Source of the DNA: Candidatus Moraniibacteriota bacterium
Lineage (GTDB): Bacteria; Patescibacteriota; Minisyncoccia; Moranbacterales; UBA2206
Assembly: GCA_027351145.1 (NCBI GenBank)
Contig: DAIEIZ010000023.1
Coordinates: forward strand, 1 to 5,566
Length of the DNA stretch: 5,566 nucleotides
Reading direction: 5' to 3'
Of this stretch, positions 1 to 4,628 are shown one piece after another (positions within the stretch are counted from its first letter, which is position 1; every line of letters starts with the position of its first letter). Both the position numbers and the translations under genes were made by a program. The notes beneath the pieces were generated by a model. The model did not search any database and was not told where the DNA came from. It worked only from the letters and a program-made list of their open reading frames with translations.

Positions 1-691
1 CTTTCTGTTTATTCTCAAGGAATAATGCGTCATACTCCCATTCTGGACCATAAAATAAACCCTTAAACATATTTAGCCCGGCCATAGCATTATCCCAAAA
101 ACTCTTGAAATCATTGAAACCATTGGCGGTTGTTTCCAGGATGATCGGCGTATCATTCACCACCGCTTGCATCACTCCGGTCATCAATTCGTCCATATTG
201 GTACAAAATGCCACCTCAGTCAGATGGAGAAAAGTAATGTCATCACCACGGCCAAAACTGCCAGACTTGGCCGTTCCAATGCGTAGCGAATTGGTAAAAG
301 GTCGCCCGGTAGTTTTGCTGATTCCCTCATAAACCAACTCGTGCTTAGAGTTATATTTCATCGGAATCTTTAGATTATTTCTAAGCTCAAAGGATCGCAA
401 GAAATGTTTGGCTCTTTCCAGTTGCTTTCCGGCGGCATCAGCATCGAATGACATCGAAACACAACGCTCATTCTCGCCAAAGATTAGCTTGATGACTGCA
501 ATCGCCAATGCAACTGATGAAAAGCCCATCTTACGCGCTTTGAGCACAACAACAAGCAAATTCATTCCCAGCTGTTCCACAAAATGCTGTTGCGCAGGAT
601 TGAGATTGAAAGGGATCTCGATCTTGTTCTTATCAACAATCGTCAGCTCAGTTTCGATTGCTCTTTTGTAACCTTCTGAATTAAATACCAT
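1..691 (-). CDS. Phage terminase large subunit, N-terminal ATPase part (partial)
   Basis: This is the ATPase motor that pumps DNA into the prohead. The 230 visible codons hold the ATPase domain. The open frame continues past the left edge, so the C-terminal nuclease domain is not seen. Visible motifs are a terminase-type Walker A variant KARKMGFSS (residues 51-59), a GRGD segment (147-150), a Walker B strand ending FLHLTE with the likely catalytic Glu at 159 followed by VAF, and a coupling motif ETTANG (186-191) followed by FNDFKSFW. The Walker A lacks the classical GxxxxGKS form and the residue before the Walker B Glu is Thr rather than Asp; both are common in this terminase branch. The ATG at 691 overlaps the 3' end of the small-subunit gene by 11 nt, the usual phage pairing, so the two are probably translationally coupled. 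Family assignment rests on motifs read by eye. Confidence 0.93.
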   Translation of the reverse strand, partial: MVFNSEGYKRAIETELTIVDKNKIEIPFNLNPAQQHFVEQLGMNLLVVVLKARKMGFSSVALAIAVIKLIFGENERCVSMSFDADAAGKQLERAKHFLRSFELRNNLKIPMKYNSKHELVYEGISKTTGRPFTNSLRIGTAKSGSFGRGDDITFLHLTEVAFCTNMDELMTGVMQAVVNDTPIILETTANGFNDFKSFWDNAMAGLNMFKGLFYGPEWEYDALFLENKQK

Positions 692-1220
692 AGTCGCTTT
701 TTTTATCGTTGATTAAATTATTTACCTGAATCGGAACATTTATCGTTGGGCTGTTTCCCTCAATTCCGAGTATCTTTCCTAGCTTAGTGTGATAGCCATC
801 GCGGACAGTATGATCAGGCTCCTCAATCTTTTTGTACTTAGTCCGACCATTTTTATATTTTCCAATCGCTTCAAAGGTTATTTTTTTAGCTTCCAATCCT
901 TCTTTTAGCCCTTCAAAGTATTTTTCCTTTCCCAATCCGTATCCCGACAAAATAACGTCAATACTAACCTTTGCTAACTGGCGCGCTCCAAGCACTCCGC
1001 AAGATTTATCCTTGCAATCAGGATGCAGTTCTTTATATGCTCTCGTGGCGTTCCGATCATATTTTAGCCACGTCAGAAAAAACAAAACCAATTCCTTGTC
1101 ACCACCCAATGCTTCCTCTAAATCTGAAACATTGTTTGTCGAAATAGACGCCGTTTTTTTTGGTGGAATAATTAGACTGAGCTTTTTTCCAACTATTTTT
1201 TTCTTAACTTTATTTTTCAT
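681..1220 (-). CDS. Phage terminase small subunit
   Basis: A 179-aa protein, likely the small subunit that recognises viral DNA and recruits the large subunit to start packaging. After a Lys-rich N-terminus (1-22), residues about 42-95 look like the helix-turn-helix region of this family. They include FFLTWLKYDRNATRAYKELH, then a GARQLAK segment, then a short helix before YGLGKEKYFEGLKEGLEA. The central part (112-152) has the KITFEAIGKYKNGRTKYK and EEPDHTVRDGYHTKLGK pattern typical of terminase small subunits in uncultured phages. The tail (153-179) may contact the large subunit. It lies directly upstream of the large subunit with an 11-nt overlap, and its own start overlaps the preceding gene by 11 nt. 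The AGGG beside the ATG is too close to act as a normal ribosome site, so coupling to the upstream gene is likely. Confidence 0.87.
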   Translation of the reverse strand: MKNKVKKKIVGKKLSLIIPPKKTASISTNNVSDLEEALGGDKELVLFFLTWLKYDRNATRAYKELHPDCKDKSCGVLGARQLAKVSIDVILSGYGLGKEKYFEGLKEGLEAKKITFEAIGKYKNGRTKYKKIEEPDHTVRDGYHTKLGKILGIEGNSPTINVPIQVNNLINDKKSDYGI

Positions 1221-1410
1221 CCCTAGTGGTTTTATATCTTAATGGTTTACAGTTAGGCATTTTATACCCAGGCTCTTTTTTACCGCATTTACACTTAAAA
1301 AACCCTACATTAACGTGACCTCTTGAACCTGTTTCGTACCATTTGAAATAGTGCCGGTGTTTCTTGCGTGATGTTTGGGAGTCTTTGATTATTCCGATGA
1401 TTGGTCGCAT
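1210..1410 (-). CDS. Small Cys-containing basic protein, unknown function
   Basis: A 66-aa basic protein that I do not recognise. Residues 12-35 are rich in Lys, Arg and His, followed by FFKCKCGKK (Cys40, Cys42) and a single later Cys54. That is three cysteines plus nearby histidines (18, 20, 32), enough for a possible zinc site but not a standard zinc ribbon. Its end overlaps the terminase small-subunit start by 11 nt, and its start shares one base with the stop of the gene before it (TAATG). This places it firmly in the same translation-coupled run. The position directly before the terminase genes could suit a packaging accessory or an HNH-like factor, but no HNH residues are visible, so no function is given. 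Confidence 0.7.
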   Translation of the reverse strand: MRPIIGIIKDSQTSRKKHRHYFKWYETGSRGHVNVGFFKCKCGKKEPGYKMPNCKPLRYKTTRDEK

Positions 1411-1586
1411 TATTTTTGCTCTACAAGACTTAAAAGTCCGGTAGCTATTTCTGGATATGTTTTTATAAAAACTACTCTTTTAGATACAGAATAATTAAAC
1501 CACTGTACTTTTAATTCAGCCACAATAGCATCTCTTATGTAATCCTTATCTTCCTGTTTTGATTGCATTTCTTCACACGACATCAT
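1410..1586 (-). CDS. Hypothetical protein, 58 aa
   Basis: An open frame of 58 codons, unlike known families to my eye. It starts MMSCEEMQSK, has a charged region (9-26, with a DYIRDAIVAELK helix), then VQWFNYSVSKRVVFIKTYPE and a hydrophobic end GLLSLVEQK. The chosen ATG lies 5 nt after the stop of the 90-aa gene, and the stop shares one base with the next ATG (TAATG). That tight fit is the main evidence that it is real. Three in-frame ATGs (codons 1, 2 and 7) make the exact start uncertain. No Shine-Dalgarno is visible; the upstream sequence is AAAATAAACTAT. Confidence 0.66.
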   Translation of the reverse strand: MMSCEEMQSKQEDKDYIRDAIVAELKVQWFNYSVSKRVVFIKTYPEIATGLLSLVEQK

Positions 1587-1591
1587 ATAGT

Positions 1592-1864
1592 TTATTTTAA
1601 ATAATTATTGATAAATTCCTTAATTATCGCGACTGAATGAGCATATCCATTAGCCTCGTCATCTCTTTTCTCTGCGAGCGCTTTTTCATATTCAGCGAAT
1701 ATAGTTTCTGAACATTCTTTAATCGTATCTTGGCGGACTTCTTTGATTGTTTCAGAGATGAATTGTTTGATTTGTCTGTCAGCGTTTCTGTAAGGGTATT
1801 CTTTTTGAAGATATTTTATCAAAGCTGGGAACTGTTCATCAAAAATTTTAAGATAATTTTTCAT
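1592..1864 (-). CDS. Hypothetical helical protein, 90 aa, similar in pattern to the 145-aa gene upstream
   Basis: An unknown, probably all-helical soluble protein. It has an N-terminal KIFDEQFPALIKYL segment, a middle QIKQFISETIKEVRQD helix (31-46), a charged stretch (47-70) and a C-terminal VAIIKEFINNYLK helix (78-90). The order FDExF, then IKxFIS, then an IN-YL end is repeated in the 145-aa protein at 2020-2457, which suggests distant paralogy. The start codon overlaps the stop of the 31-aa membrane-protein gene in an ATGA junction, so translation is probably coupled to it. The next gene starts 5 nt after the stop. No ligand-binding or catalytic motif is visible. Confidence 0.75.
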   Translation of the reverse strand: MKNYLKIFDEQFPALIKYLQKEYPYRNADRQIKQFISETIKEVRQDTIKECSETIFAEYEKALAEKRDDEANGYAHSVAIIKEFINNYLK

Positions 1865-1956
1865 CGTTTTATAAATATTATTGTGATTAAAATCGCCGCT
1901 AATAACAAGTTTGTCATATTTGACGCTCCTAGTATTTGGCTTAGTGTGTCTTCCAT
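1861..1956 (-). CDS. Tiny single-pass membrane protein, 31 aa
   Basis: A very short frame encoding MEDTLSQILG, then a hydrophobic segment of about 16 residues (14-29, MTNLLLAAILITIIFI) ending in Lys-Arg. That is the size and layout of a single membrane helix with its positive end inside the cell. Support comes from the ATGA overlap of its stop with the start of the 90-aa gene, and from a 14-nt sequence just before its ATG that is identical to the one before the 145-aa gene. It is shorter than usual holins and lacks a paired lysis gene nearby, so a lysis role is only a guess. Modulation of a host membrane protein or a purely leader-peptide role are alternatives. Confidence 0.6.
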   Translation of the reverse strand: MEDTLSQILGASNMTNLLLAAILITIIFIKR

Positions 1957-1958
1957 AA

Positions 1959-1972
1959 TTATTTTAGTTATG
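1959..1972 (-). repeat. 14-nt leader, copy 1 (before the 31-aa gene)
   Basis: On the coding strand this reads CATAACTAAAATAA and ends 2 nt before the ATG at 1956. The identical 14-mer precedes the ATG at 2457. It contains no Shine-Dalgarno, so it may be an A-rich translation-start signal or a remnant of a duplicated gene front. Confidence 0.5.
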
Positions 1973-2011
1973 TAAACTCTTCTTAAATTAGTTGTAAACT
2001 GGTTGTAAACT
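1971..2011. repeat. Three direct repeats of tgtaaact at 22- and 11-nt spacing
   Basis: The 8-mer tgtaaact occurs at 1971-1978, 1993-2000 and 2004-2011. The starts are 22 and 11 nt apart, about two turns and one turn of the helix, so the copies would face the same side of the DNA. The second and third copies extend to gttgtaaact. This looks like a cooperative protein-binding site, but the AT-rich background means chance is not excluded. Confidence 0.5.
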
Positions 2012-2019
2012 TAATTATT

Positions 2020-2457
2020 TTATTTATTTTGTTTGTTGAGATAATTGATTAGATCAGAGAGCAGTATTACTCCTTCCGATTGCATATTTTTTAAGTCAGT
2101 TTTAGCCCAAGGAGTTTCTCTTGCCCACTTAATCAAATCTTCCTTCATCTCTGATTTAGCTTGCTGACGGATATATTCTCTAACATCATCTGGCATATCG
2201 ACGTCTTGGCTTATAGTAAGCTTTTTAAGGTGTATTTCTGGTTTTCTATCTAGTAGTCCTCGTTCATAAACTTTCTTTTCTGTTTCGTCTATTAGGGAGG
2301 AGATGAAGGATTTGATGTCTTCAAGAGATACTGTTTTCATCTCCATTTCGTAAAACCCATTGTTGTCTCCTACTCCTTCACACTCTATGCGTTTGGTCTT
2401 TGGTAAAAACTTTTCATCAAATTCTTCTAGCTTCTTTTGTTTGTAAGAGTTATCCAT
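2020..2457 (-). CDS. Hypothetical helical acidic/basic protein, 145 aa
   Basis: An unrecognised, probably soluble helical protein. Its order is a charged N-terminus with KKLEEFDEKF (8-17), a short segment with Gly and aromatic residues (28-40), an EDIKSFISSLIDETEKK helix (46-62), a middle region with DVDMPDDVREYIRQQAKSEM (85-104), a Trp-containing stretch (111-118), and a hydrophobic C-terminal helix VILLSDLINYLNK (130-142). The FDExF, IKxFIS and LINYL elements match in order those of the 90-aa protein downstream. The start lies 10 nt after the stop of the zinc-like gene and directly after the 14-nt leader; no Shine-Dalgarno is present. The 63-nt gap follows its stop. Confidence 0.8.
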   Translation of the reverse strand: MDNSYKQKKLEEFDEKFLPKTKRIECEGVGDNNGFYEMEMKTVSLEDIKSFISSLIDETEKKVYERGLLDRKPEIHLKKLTISQDVDMPDDVREYIRQQAKSEMKEDLIKWARETPWAKTDLKNMQSEGVILLSDLINYLNKQNK

Positions 2458-2458
2458 G

Positions 2459-2472
2459 TTATTTTAGTTATG
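2459..2472 (-). repeat. 14-nt leader, copy 2 (before the 145-aa gene)
   Basis: This is the second exact copy of CATAACTAAAATAA on the coding strand, one base before the ATG at 2457. It overlaps the last Ser codon and the stop codon of the upstream 58-aa gene, so the element is shared between coding and leader roles here. Confidence 0.5.
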
Positions 2473-2644
2473 AGTTATTTAAAGGTTTCTCTGTGTCAAT
2501 CAATTTTCCAGCAATTGTAACCAAATAGGACTCTTTTCCACAATCGACAAATCCTAGTAGTTTGGATATTTTTTTAGTCTTAGTGTCTATGCCGTATTTT
2601 ATTTTGTGAGTTTTTTTACACTTAGGGCAGACCGCTGTTTTCAT
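2468..2644 (-). CDS. Small CxxC protein, 58 aa, possible zinc finger
   Basis: A 58-codon frame. It begins MKTAVCPKCKKTHKIKYG, so Cys6 and Cys9 form a CPKC knuckle with His13 close by, and a single Cys35 follows in FVDCGKE. The rest is Lys-rich (10-29) with a short beta-like SYLVTIAGKLID stretch (39-50). The CPKC knuckle resembles the first half of phage zinc-ribbon proteins such as Com-type factors, but the second half has one Cys only, so metal binding is an inference. It starts 16 nt after the preceding stop and ends 10 nt before the 145-aa start. An out-of-frame ATG lies 7 nt upstream and leads to a 9-codon dead end. Confidence 0.7.
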   Translation of the reverse strand: MKTAVCPKCKKTHKIKYGIDTKTKKISKLLGFVDCGKESYLVTIAGKLIDTEKPLNNS

Positions 2645-2660
2645 TTTTCATATAATTTTA

Positions 2661-2852
2661 TTAAACCTTTACAAATCTCACACTCCAAACCGGCAAATAT
2701 TCAACCCCTTTTTTGTCCTTGACCGCGACAGTCTTCCCCGCCATCAAATCGCTAATCGCCTGATCGGTCATCATTTCTTTTTTTTGCTCAGGAGTTTCAC
2801 AGCCAGGTTTTCCGCACCATGGCGTTTTTATTTCTGGGGTACATTTGCACAT
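2661..2852 (-). CDS. Small Cys-rich protein with CKCTPEIKTPWCGKPGC motif
   Basis: A 63-aa protein whose first 18 residues hold four cysteines (2, 4, 13, 18) in CKCTPEIKTPWCGKPGC. That motif resembles a recurring small-protein pattern I associate with metagenomic phages and alphaproteobacterial elements; its role is not known to me. The spacing suits a compact metal site. A charged helix (20-40) and a C-terminal beta-like segment (TVAVKDKKGVEYLPVWSVRF) follow. Its first 25 nt overlap the end of the upstream gene in another frame, and the Cys motif starts inside this overlap, so the overlap is likely genuine. Confidence 0.78.
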   Translation of the reverse strand: MCKCTPEIKTPWCGKPGCETPEQKKEMMTDQAISDLMAGKTVAVKDKKGVEYLPVWSVRFVKV

Positions 2853-3028
2853 AAAGTTTTTTCTTCAAAAATAGTTAATTGATTCTCCGGCACATCATTC
2901 CTCCGACAAATCGCGCAAACCTCATCTCTGGCATTTTTCTTTTTGTGACTCTGGCAATGCTTCCGCCCACACTTGCAATCAAAATACCAAATCCGCCGCT
3001 CTTTGAATTGTGGTTGGGATGTGCTCAT
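2828..3028 (-). CDS. Small Cys-rich putative zinc-binding protein, 66 aa
   Basis: An unrecognised protein with a CKCGRKHC cluster (Cys18, Cys20, Cys25; His24 and His28) and a CAIC knuckle (Cys38, Cys41). This arrangement is typical of a treble-clef or HNH-like zinc site, though no catalytic HNH residues can be identified. A lone Cys60 lies near the end. I start it at the ATG at 3028, after AAGAAG and 4 nt past the stop of the 119-aa gene. Extending the frame to 3070 adds 14 codons that lie wholly inside the upstream gene, and gives an unlikely MMSVAILMLMLFKK start. The 3' end overlaps the next gene by 25 nt. Confidence 0.76.
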   Translation of the reverse strand: MSTSQPQFKERRIWYFDCKCGRKHCQSHKKKNARDEVCAICRRNDVPENQLTIFEEKTLCANVPQK

Positions 3029-3032
3029 CTTC

Positions 3033-3392
3033 TTAAAAAGCATTAACATCAATATTGCCACAGACATCACCTAATTTATGATCCATATTTCTACTCTCGA
3101 TTTCTTTTTGCAATGTCTGATCGCCAGATAAGGACCTAATTAACCTCCAATATCTACGAGTTTGCTCTCTTAGAATCTCTATGGTCACATTTGTTTCCTC
3201 TCTTCTGCGTTCACGAAATTCAATCAAATCTCTTACTGCTGGATAAATATCGTCAAATTTGTGGTTAAAGGAATTTTGAAAAAGAACGCTCTTTAATTCA
3301 AAAAGTCTTTTTTCGTTTCTAGTGTTTTCTTCCCTGCATTCACTGAGTTGCCCTTTTAATTCCTCAATCTCTTGTTGCTTTGTTTTTTTCAT
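3033..3392 (-). CDS. Coiled-coil protein, 119 aa, unknown function
   Basis: A soluble, highly charged protein. Residues 1-38 form a likely coiled coil (KQQEIEELKGQL, EENTRNEKRLFELK). A short break with FNHKFDDIYPAVRDL (42-56) follows, then an Arg/Glu-rich helix (58-88, FRERRREE through RRYWRLIRSL) and a looser tail with a single Cys111. There is no family match by eye. It is joined to the upstream 147-aa gene by a 4-nt ATGA overlap, implying coupled translation and possibly a shared complex. A phage scaffold, recombination helper or structural role is possible but not supported directly. Confidence 0.8.
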   Translation of the reverse strand: MKKTKQQEIEELKGQLSECREENTRNEKRLFELKSVLFQNSFNHKFDDIYPAVRDLIEFRERRREETNVTIEILREQTRRYWRLIRSLSGDQTLQKEIESRNMDHKLGDVCGNIDVNAF

Positions 3393-3832
3393 ATGCTTTT
3401 AGCCATCACTAGGCTCTTAATTAAATTATTTTTTCTATACCTCGCCCAAAATAGTTTTCGGCGGTTTTTGTGTTTCTTGCTATCGTCAGCAAAGAATTTT
3501 TCATTATCCACCGGCCTAATCAATTCGTCTACAGGTCGGCCTTCTCCATGCGCAAAGGTTTCTATCCTCGCGATTTCCTTAATCTGCTCCTCTCTAGTTC
3601 GGAGATTATATCGGATCTCATATTCCCTGAAACTGGCTAGATCTTGGTATCTTCGGACACTGATTTCAGGTGGAGGAGACATTTGCATTTGAGCTTGTTG
3701 CATCATTTCTCTTTGATGCCTTTCCAACTCATAGCGTTGCCTGCGAATTTCTTCTTCAAATCGCATGCGATCCCAATTAAGAGCTTGGGAATGATCGTGC
3801 TGATGTTGAAATGGATTAAGAGAAATTGCCAT
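3389..3832 (-). CDS. Charged helical protein, 147 aa, unknown function
   Basis: The N-terminal 1-16 is His/Gln-rich. A long amphipathic helix (20-51) follows, dense in Arg, Glu, Gln and Met (MRFEEEIRRQRYELERHQRE). A proline break (PPP, 53-55) leads to a second charged region with YEIRYNLRTREEQIKEIARI (71-90). A basic C-terminus (119-136, KKHKNRRKLFWARYRK) could bind nucleic acid. Its ATG follows the TAG of the coiled-coil gene after one base, with an AAGGA Shine-Dalgarno inside that gene's end, one of the clearest ribosome sites in the window. Its stop overlaps the next start (ATGA). No family is recognised. Confidence 0.82.
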   Translation of the reverse strand: MAISLNPFQHQHDHSQALNWDRMRFEEEIRRQRYELERHQREMMQQAQMQMSPPPEISVRRYQDLASFREYEIRYNLRTREEQIKEIARIETFAHGEGRPVDELIRPVDNEKFFADDSKKHKNRRKLFWARYRKNNLIKSLVMAKSI

Positions 3833-3833
3833 A

Positions 3834-4247
3834 CTATTTTCCTTGATTGATTGTCAGAGACTTCAAGTCCATCGTTGGGATTTTTTTGATCAGCGTGCTA
3901 ACCAAATCTTTCACATCCACAATATCGGCATTGAGGTCAACAATCTTATCAAGCATCTTGTTTTCCTTTTCCAAAACAGCTTTTTCCCTCTCAAGCACAA
4001 CAATGCGATCCTCTTTCTGCTTCAACTCCTCATCTTTGAAGTGTTTCATCTCAAATTCCTTTTCTTTTAAAGCCAACTGATGATCTTGCTTGAGACTTTT
4101 AATTTCCATCACATTGTCAGCGACCAACCTTTTCTTATCCTCACGGAGTTCTCTAATTTCTTTATTTTCCTCCTCTAATCTTCTGTTCTCCTCCTCTAGA
4201 CTTCTAATTTTTGCTCTTAGAGCGACCTCGTTCTTGTTTTCAAACAT
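3834..4247 (-). CDS. Long coiled-coil protein, 137 aa, unknown function
   Basis: Residues about 8-105 are an almost uninterrupted coiled coil, rich in Glu, Lys, Leu and Arg, with heptad-like runs such as RSLEEENRRLEEENKEIREL and VVLEREKAVLEKENKMLDKI. The tail (106-137) is a shorter helix (VDVKDLVSTLIKKI) and a Ser/Thr-Asn end. There is no transmembrane segment or catalytic motif. It may oligomerise or act as a scaffold or tether. It starts after a 28-nt AT-only-like gap without a Shine-Dalgarno, and it ends one base before the next gene. The all-charged composition makes database similarity to other coiled coils unreliable as evidence of function. Confidence 0.82.
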   Translation of the reverse strand: MFENKNEVALRAKIRSLEEENRRLEEENKEIRELREDKKRLVADNVMEIKSLKQDHQLALKEKEFEMKHFKDEELKQKEDRIVVLEREKAVLEKENKMLDKIVDLNADIVDVKDLVSTLIKKIPTMDLKSLTINQGK

Positions 4248-4251
4248 ACGT

Positions 4252-4268
4252 TTTTTTAATTTAAAAAA
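4252..4268. repeat. AT-only inverted repeat in the 28-nt gap
   Basis: The sequence is an 8-bp perfect inverted repeat (ttttttaa / ttaaaaaa) around one central base, lying between the 115-aa and 137-aa genes. It has no G or C, so it would be a weak hairpin. It could be a protein-binding site or simply low-complexity sequence. Confidence 0.3.
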
Positions 4269-4275
4269 TTATTAA

Positions 4276-4623
4276 TTAGCTTAAATTCAAACTCTGCACC
4301 CTCTCCCTCTCTTTTTCCTCCGCCTTAGCCCGCATATCCCAAAGCGTTGTCAACGCGCCATACTTCAAACAAGCCTTTCGGTAAACGTCCAAATTATTTG
4401 CGTTAACAGCACCGTCTGGATAATTCACTGAATAACTAAACAGTCTATTTTCGTGCAGATACAAGCTAAAACCTTTCAACTCCTTCCCAAAGATAACCAC
4501 CCTTTTTTGCAGATACGGCTTCAGTTCCTCCTCGAAGTCTAAGATTTTCTTTTTATCCATTGGGTCATAAAGATTATACTTTTCTCGCTGATAACTAGTT
4601 TTTTGTGGTTTTTCAAATGCCAT
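4276..4623 (-). CDS. Hypothetical protein downstream of replication initiator, 115 aa
   Basis: An unrecognised alpha/beta-like protein. It has a basic N-terminus (1-16), a YDPMDKKKILDFEEELKPYL helix (19-38), a beta-rich centre (RVVIFGKELKGFSLYLHENR, 41-60; LFSYSVNYPDGAV, 61-73), a helix with YRKACLKYGALTTLWDM (81-97) and a charged Glu/Arg tail (99-109). It begins 5 nt after the initiator stop and is in the same run of genes, so a helper role in replication, for instance a helicase-loading or single-strand-binding partner, is conceivable by position alone. No Shine-Dalgarno is seen; the leader is A-rich. Confidence 0.8.
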   Translation of the reverse strand: MAFEKPQKTSYQREKYNLYDPMDKKKILDFEEELKPYLQKRVVIFGKELKGFSLYLHENRLFSYSVNYPDGAVNANNLDVYRKACLKYGALTTLWDMRAKAEEKERERVQSLNLS

Positions 4624-4628
4624 ATTTT

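Larger units (their letters stand above)
1957..2019 (-). promoter_or_regulatory. Longest intergenic gap, possible control region with phased repeats
   Basis: This 63-nt gap is the largest in an otherwise nearly gapless operon. It is strongly AT-rich and holds three copies of tgtaaact in the same orientation. On the coding strand each reads AGTTTACA and contains TTTACA, which resembles a -35 hexamer (TTGACA). No well-spaced -10 hexamer follows at 16-18 nt, so I do not call a promoter. The region could be an operator, a processing site or an internal start for the downstream terminase transcript. Confidence 0.35.

Noticed and set aside
408..671. 87-codon plus-strand open frame (and a 75-codon one at 105-332)
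   Set aside because: Both are antisense to the terminase large subunit, whose ATPase motifs are clear in the minus frame.
832..1242. 136-codon open frame on the plus strand
   Set aside because: It lies antisense over the terminase small subunit, which has a recognisable family pattern and coupled neighbours. The frame is rich in Phe, Ser and Pro, as expected for the complement of Lys/Glu-rich coding sequence.
1210..1410. HNH homing endonuclease before the terminase
   Set aside because: HNH genes are common in this position, but this 66-aa protein lacks the paired CxxC knuckles and the His-Asn-His signature.
1957..2019. Sigma-70-type promoter built on TTTACA
   Set aside because: TTTACA is a fair -35 match, but no good -10 hexamer sits 16-18 nt downstream. 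The TAAAAT nearest the ATG would leave almost no leader and lacks a spaced -35.
3029..3070. Extended N-terminus for the 66-aa Cys-rich protein from the ATG at 3070
   Set aside because: The extension is entirely inside the upstream gene and adds a Met-rich hydrophobic run. The ATG at 3028 follows AAGAAG and fits the 4-nt spacing seen elsewhere.
3504..3512. DnaA-box-like TTATCCACC
   Set aside because: It is a single site with one mismatch to TTATCCACA, inside the coding sequence of the 147-aa gene, with no cluster around it; chance is likely.
3372..4275. Several plus-strand frames of 61-106 codons with hydrophobic stretches
   Set aside because: They are complements of the charged coiled-coil genes; Lys/Glu codons read backwards give Phe, Leu and Ser, which mimic membrane segments.
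4248..4275. Rho-independent terminator between the 115-aa and 137-aa genes
   Set aside because: The inverted repeat is A/T only with a one-base loop, so it lacks the GC-rich stem a terminator needs, and the genes on both sides appear co-directional and linked.
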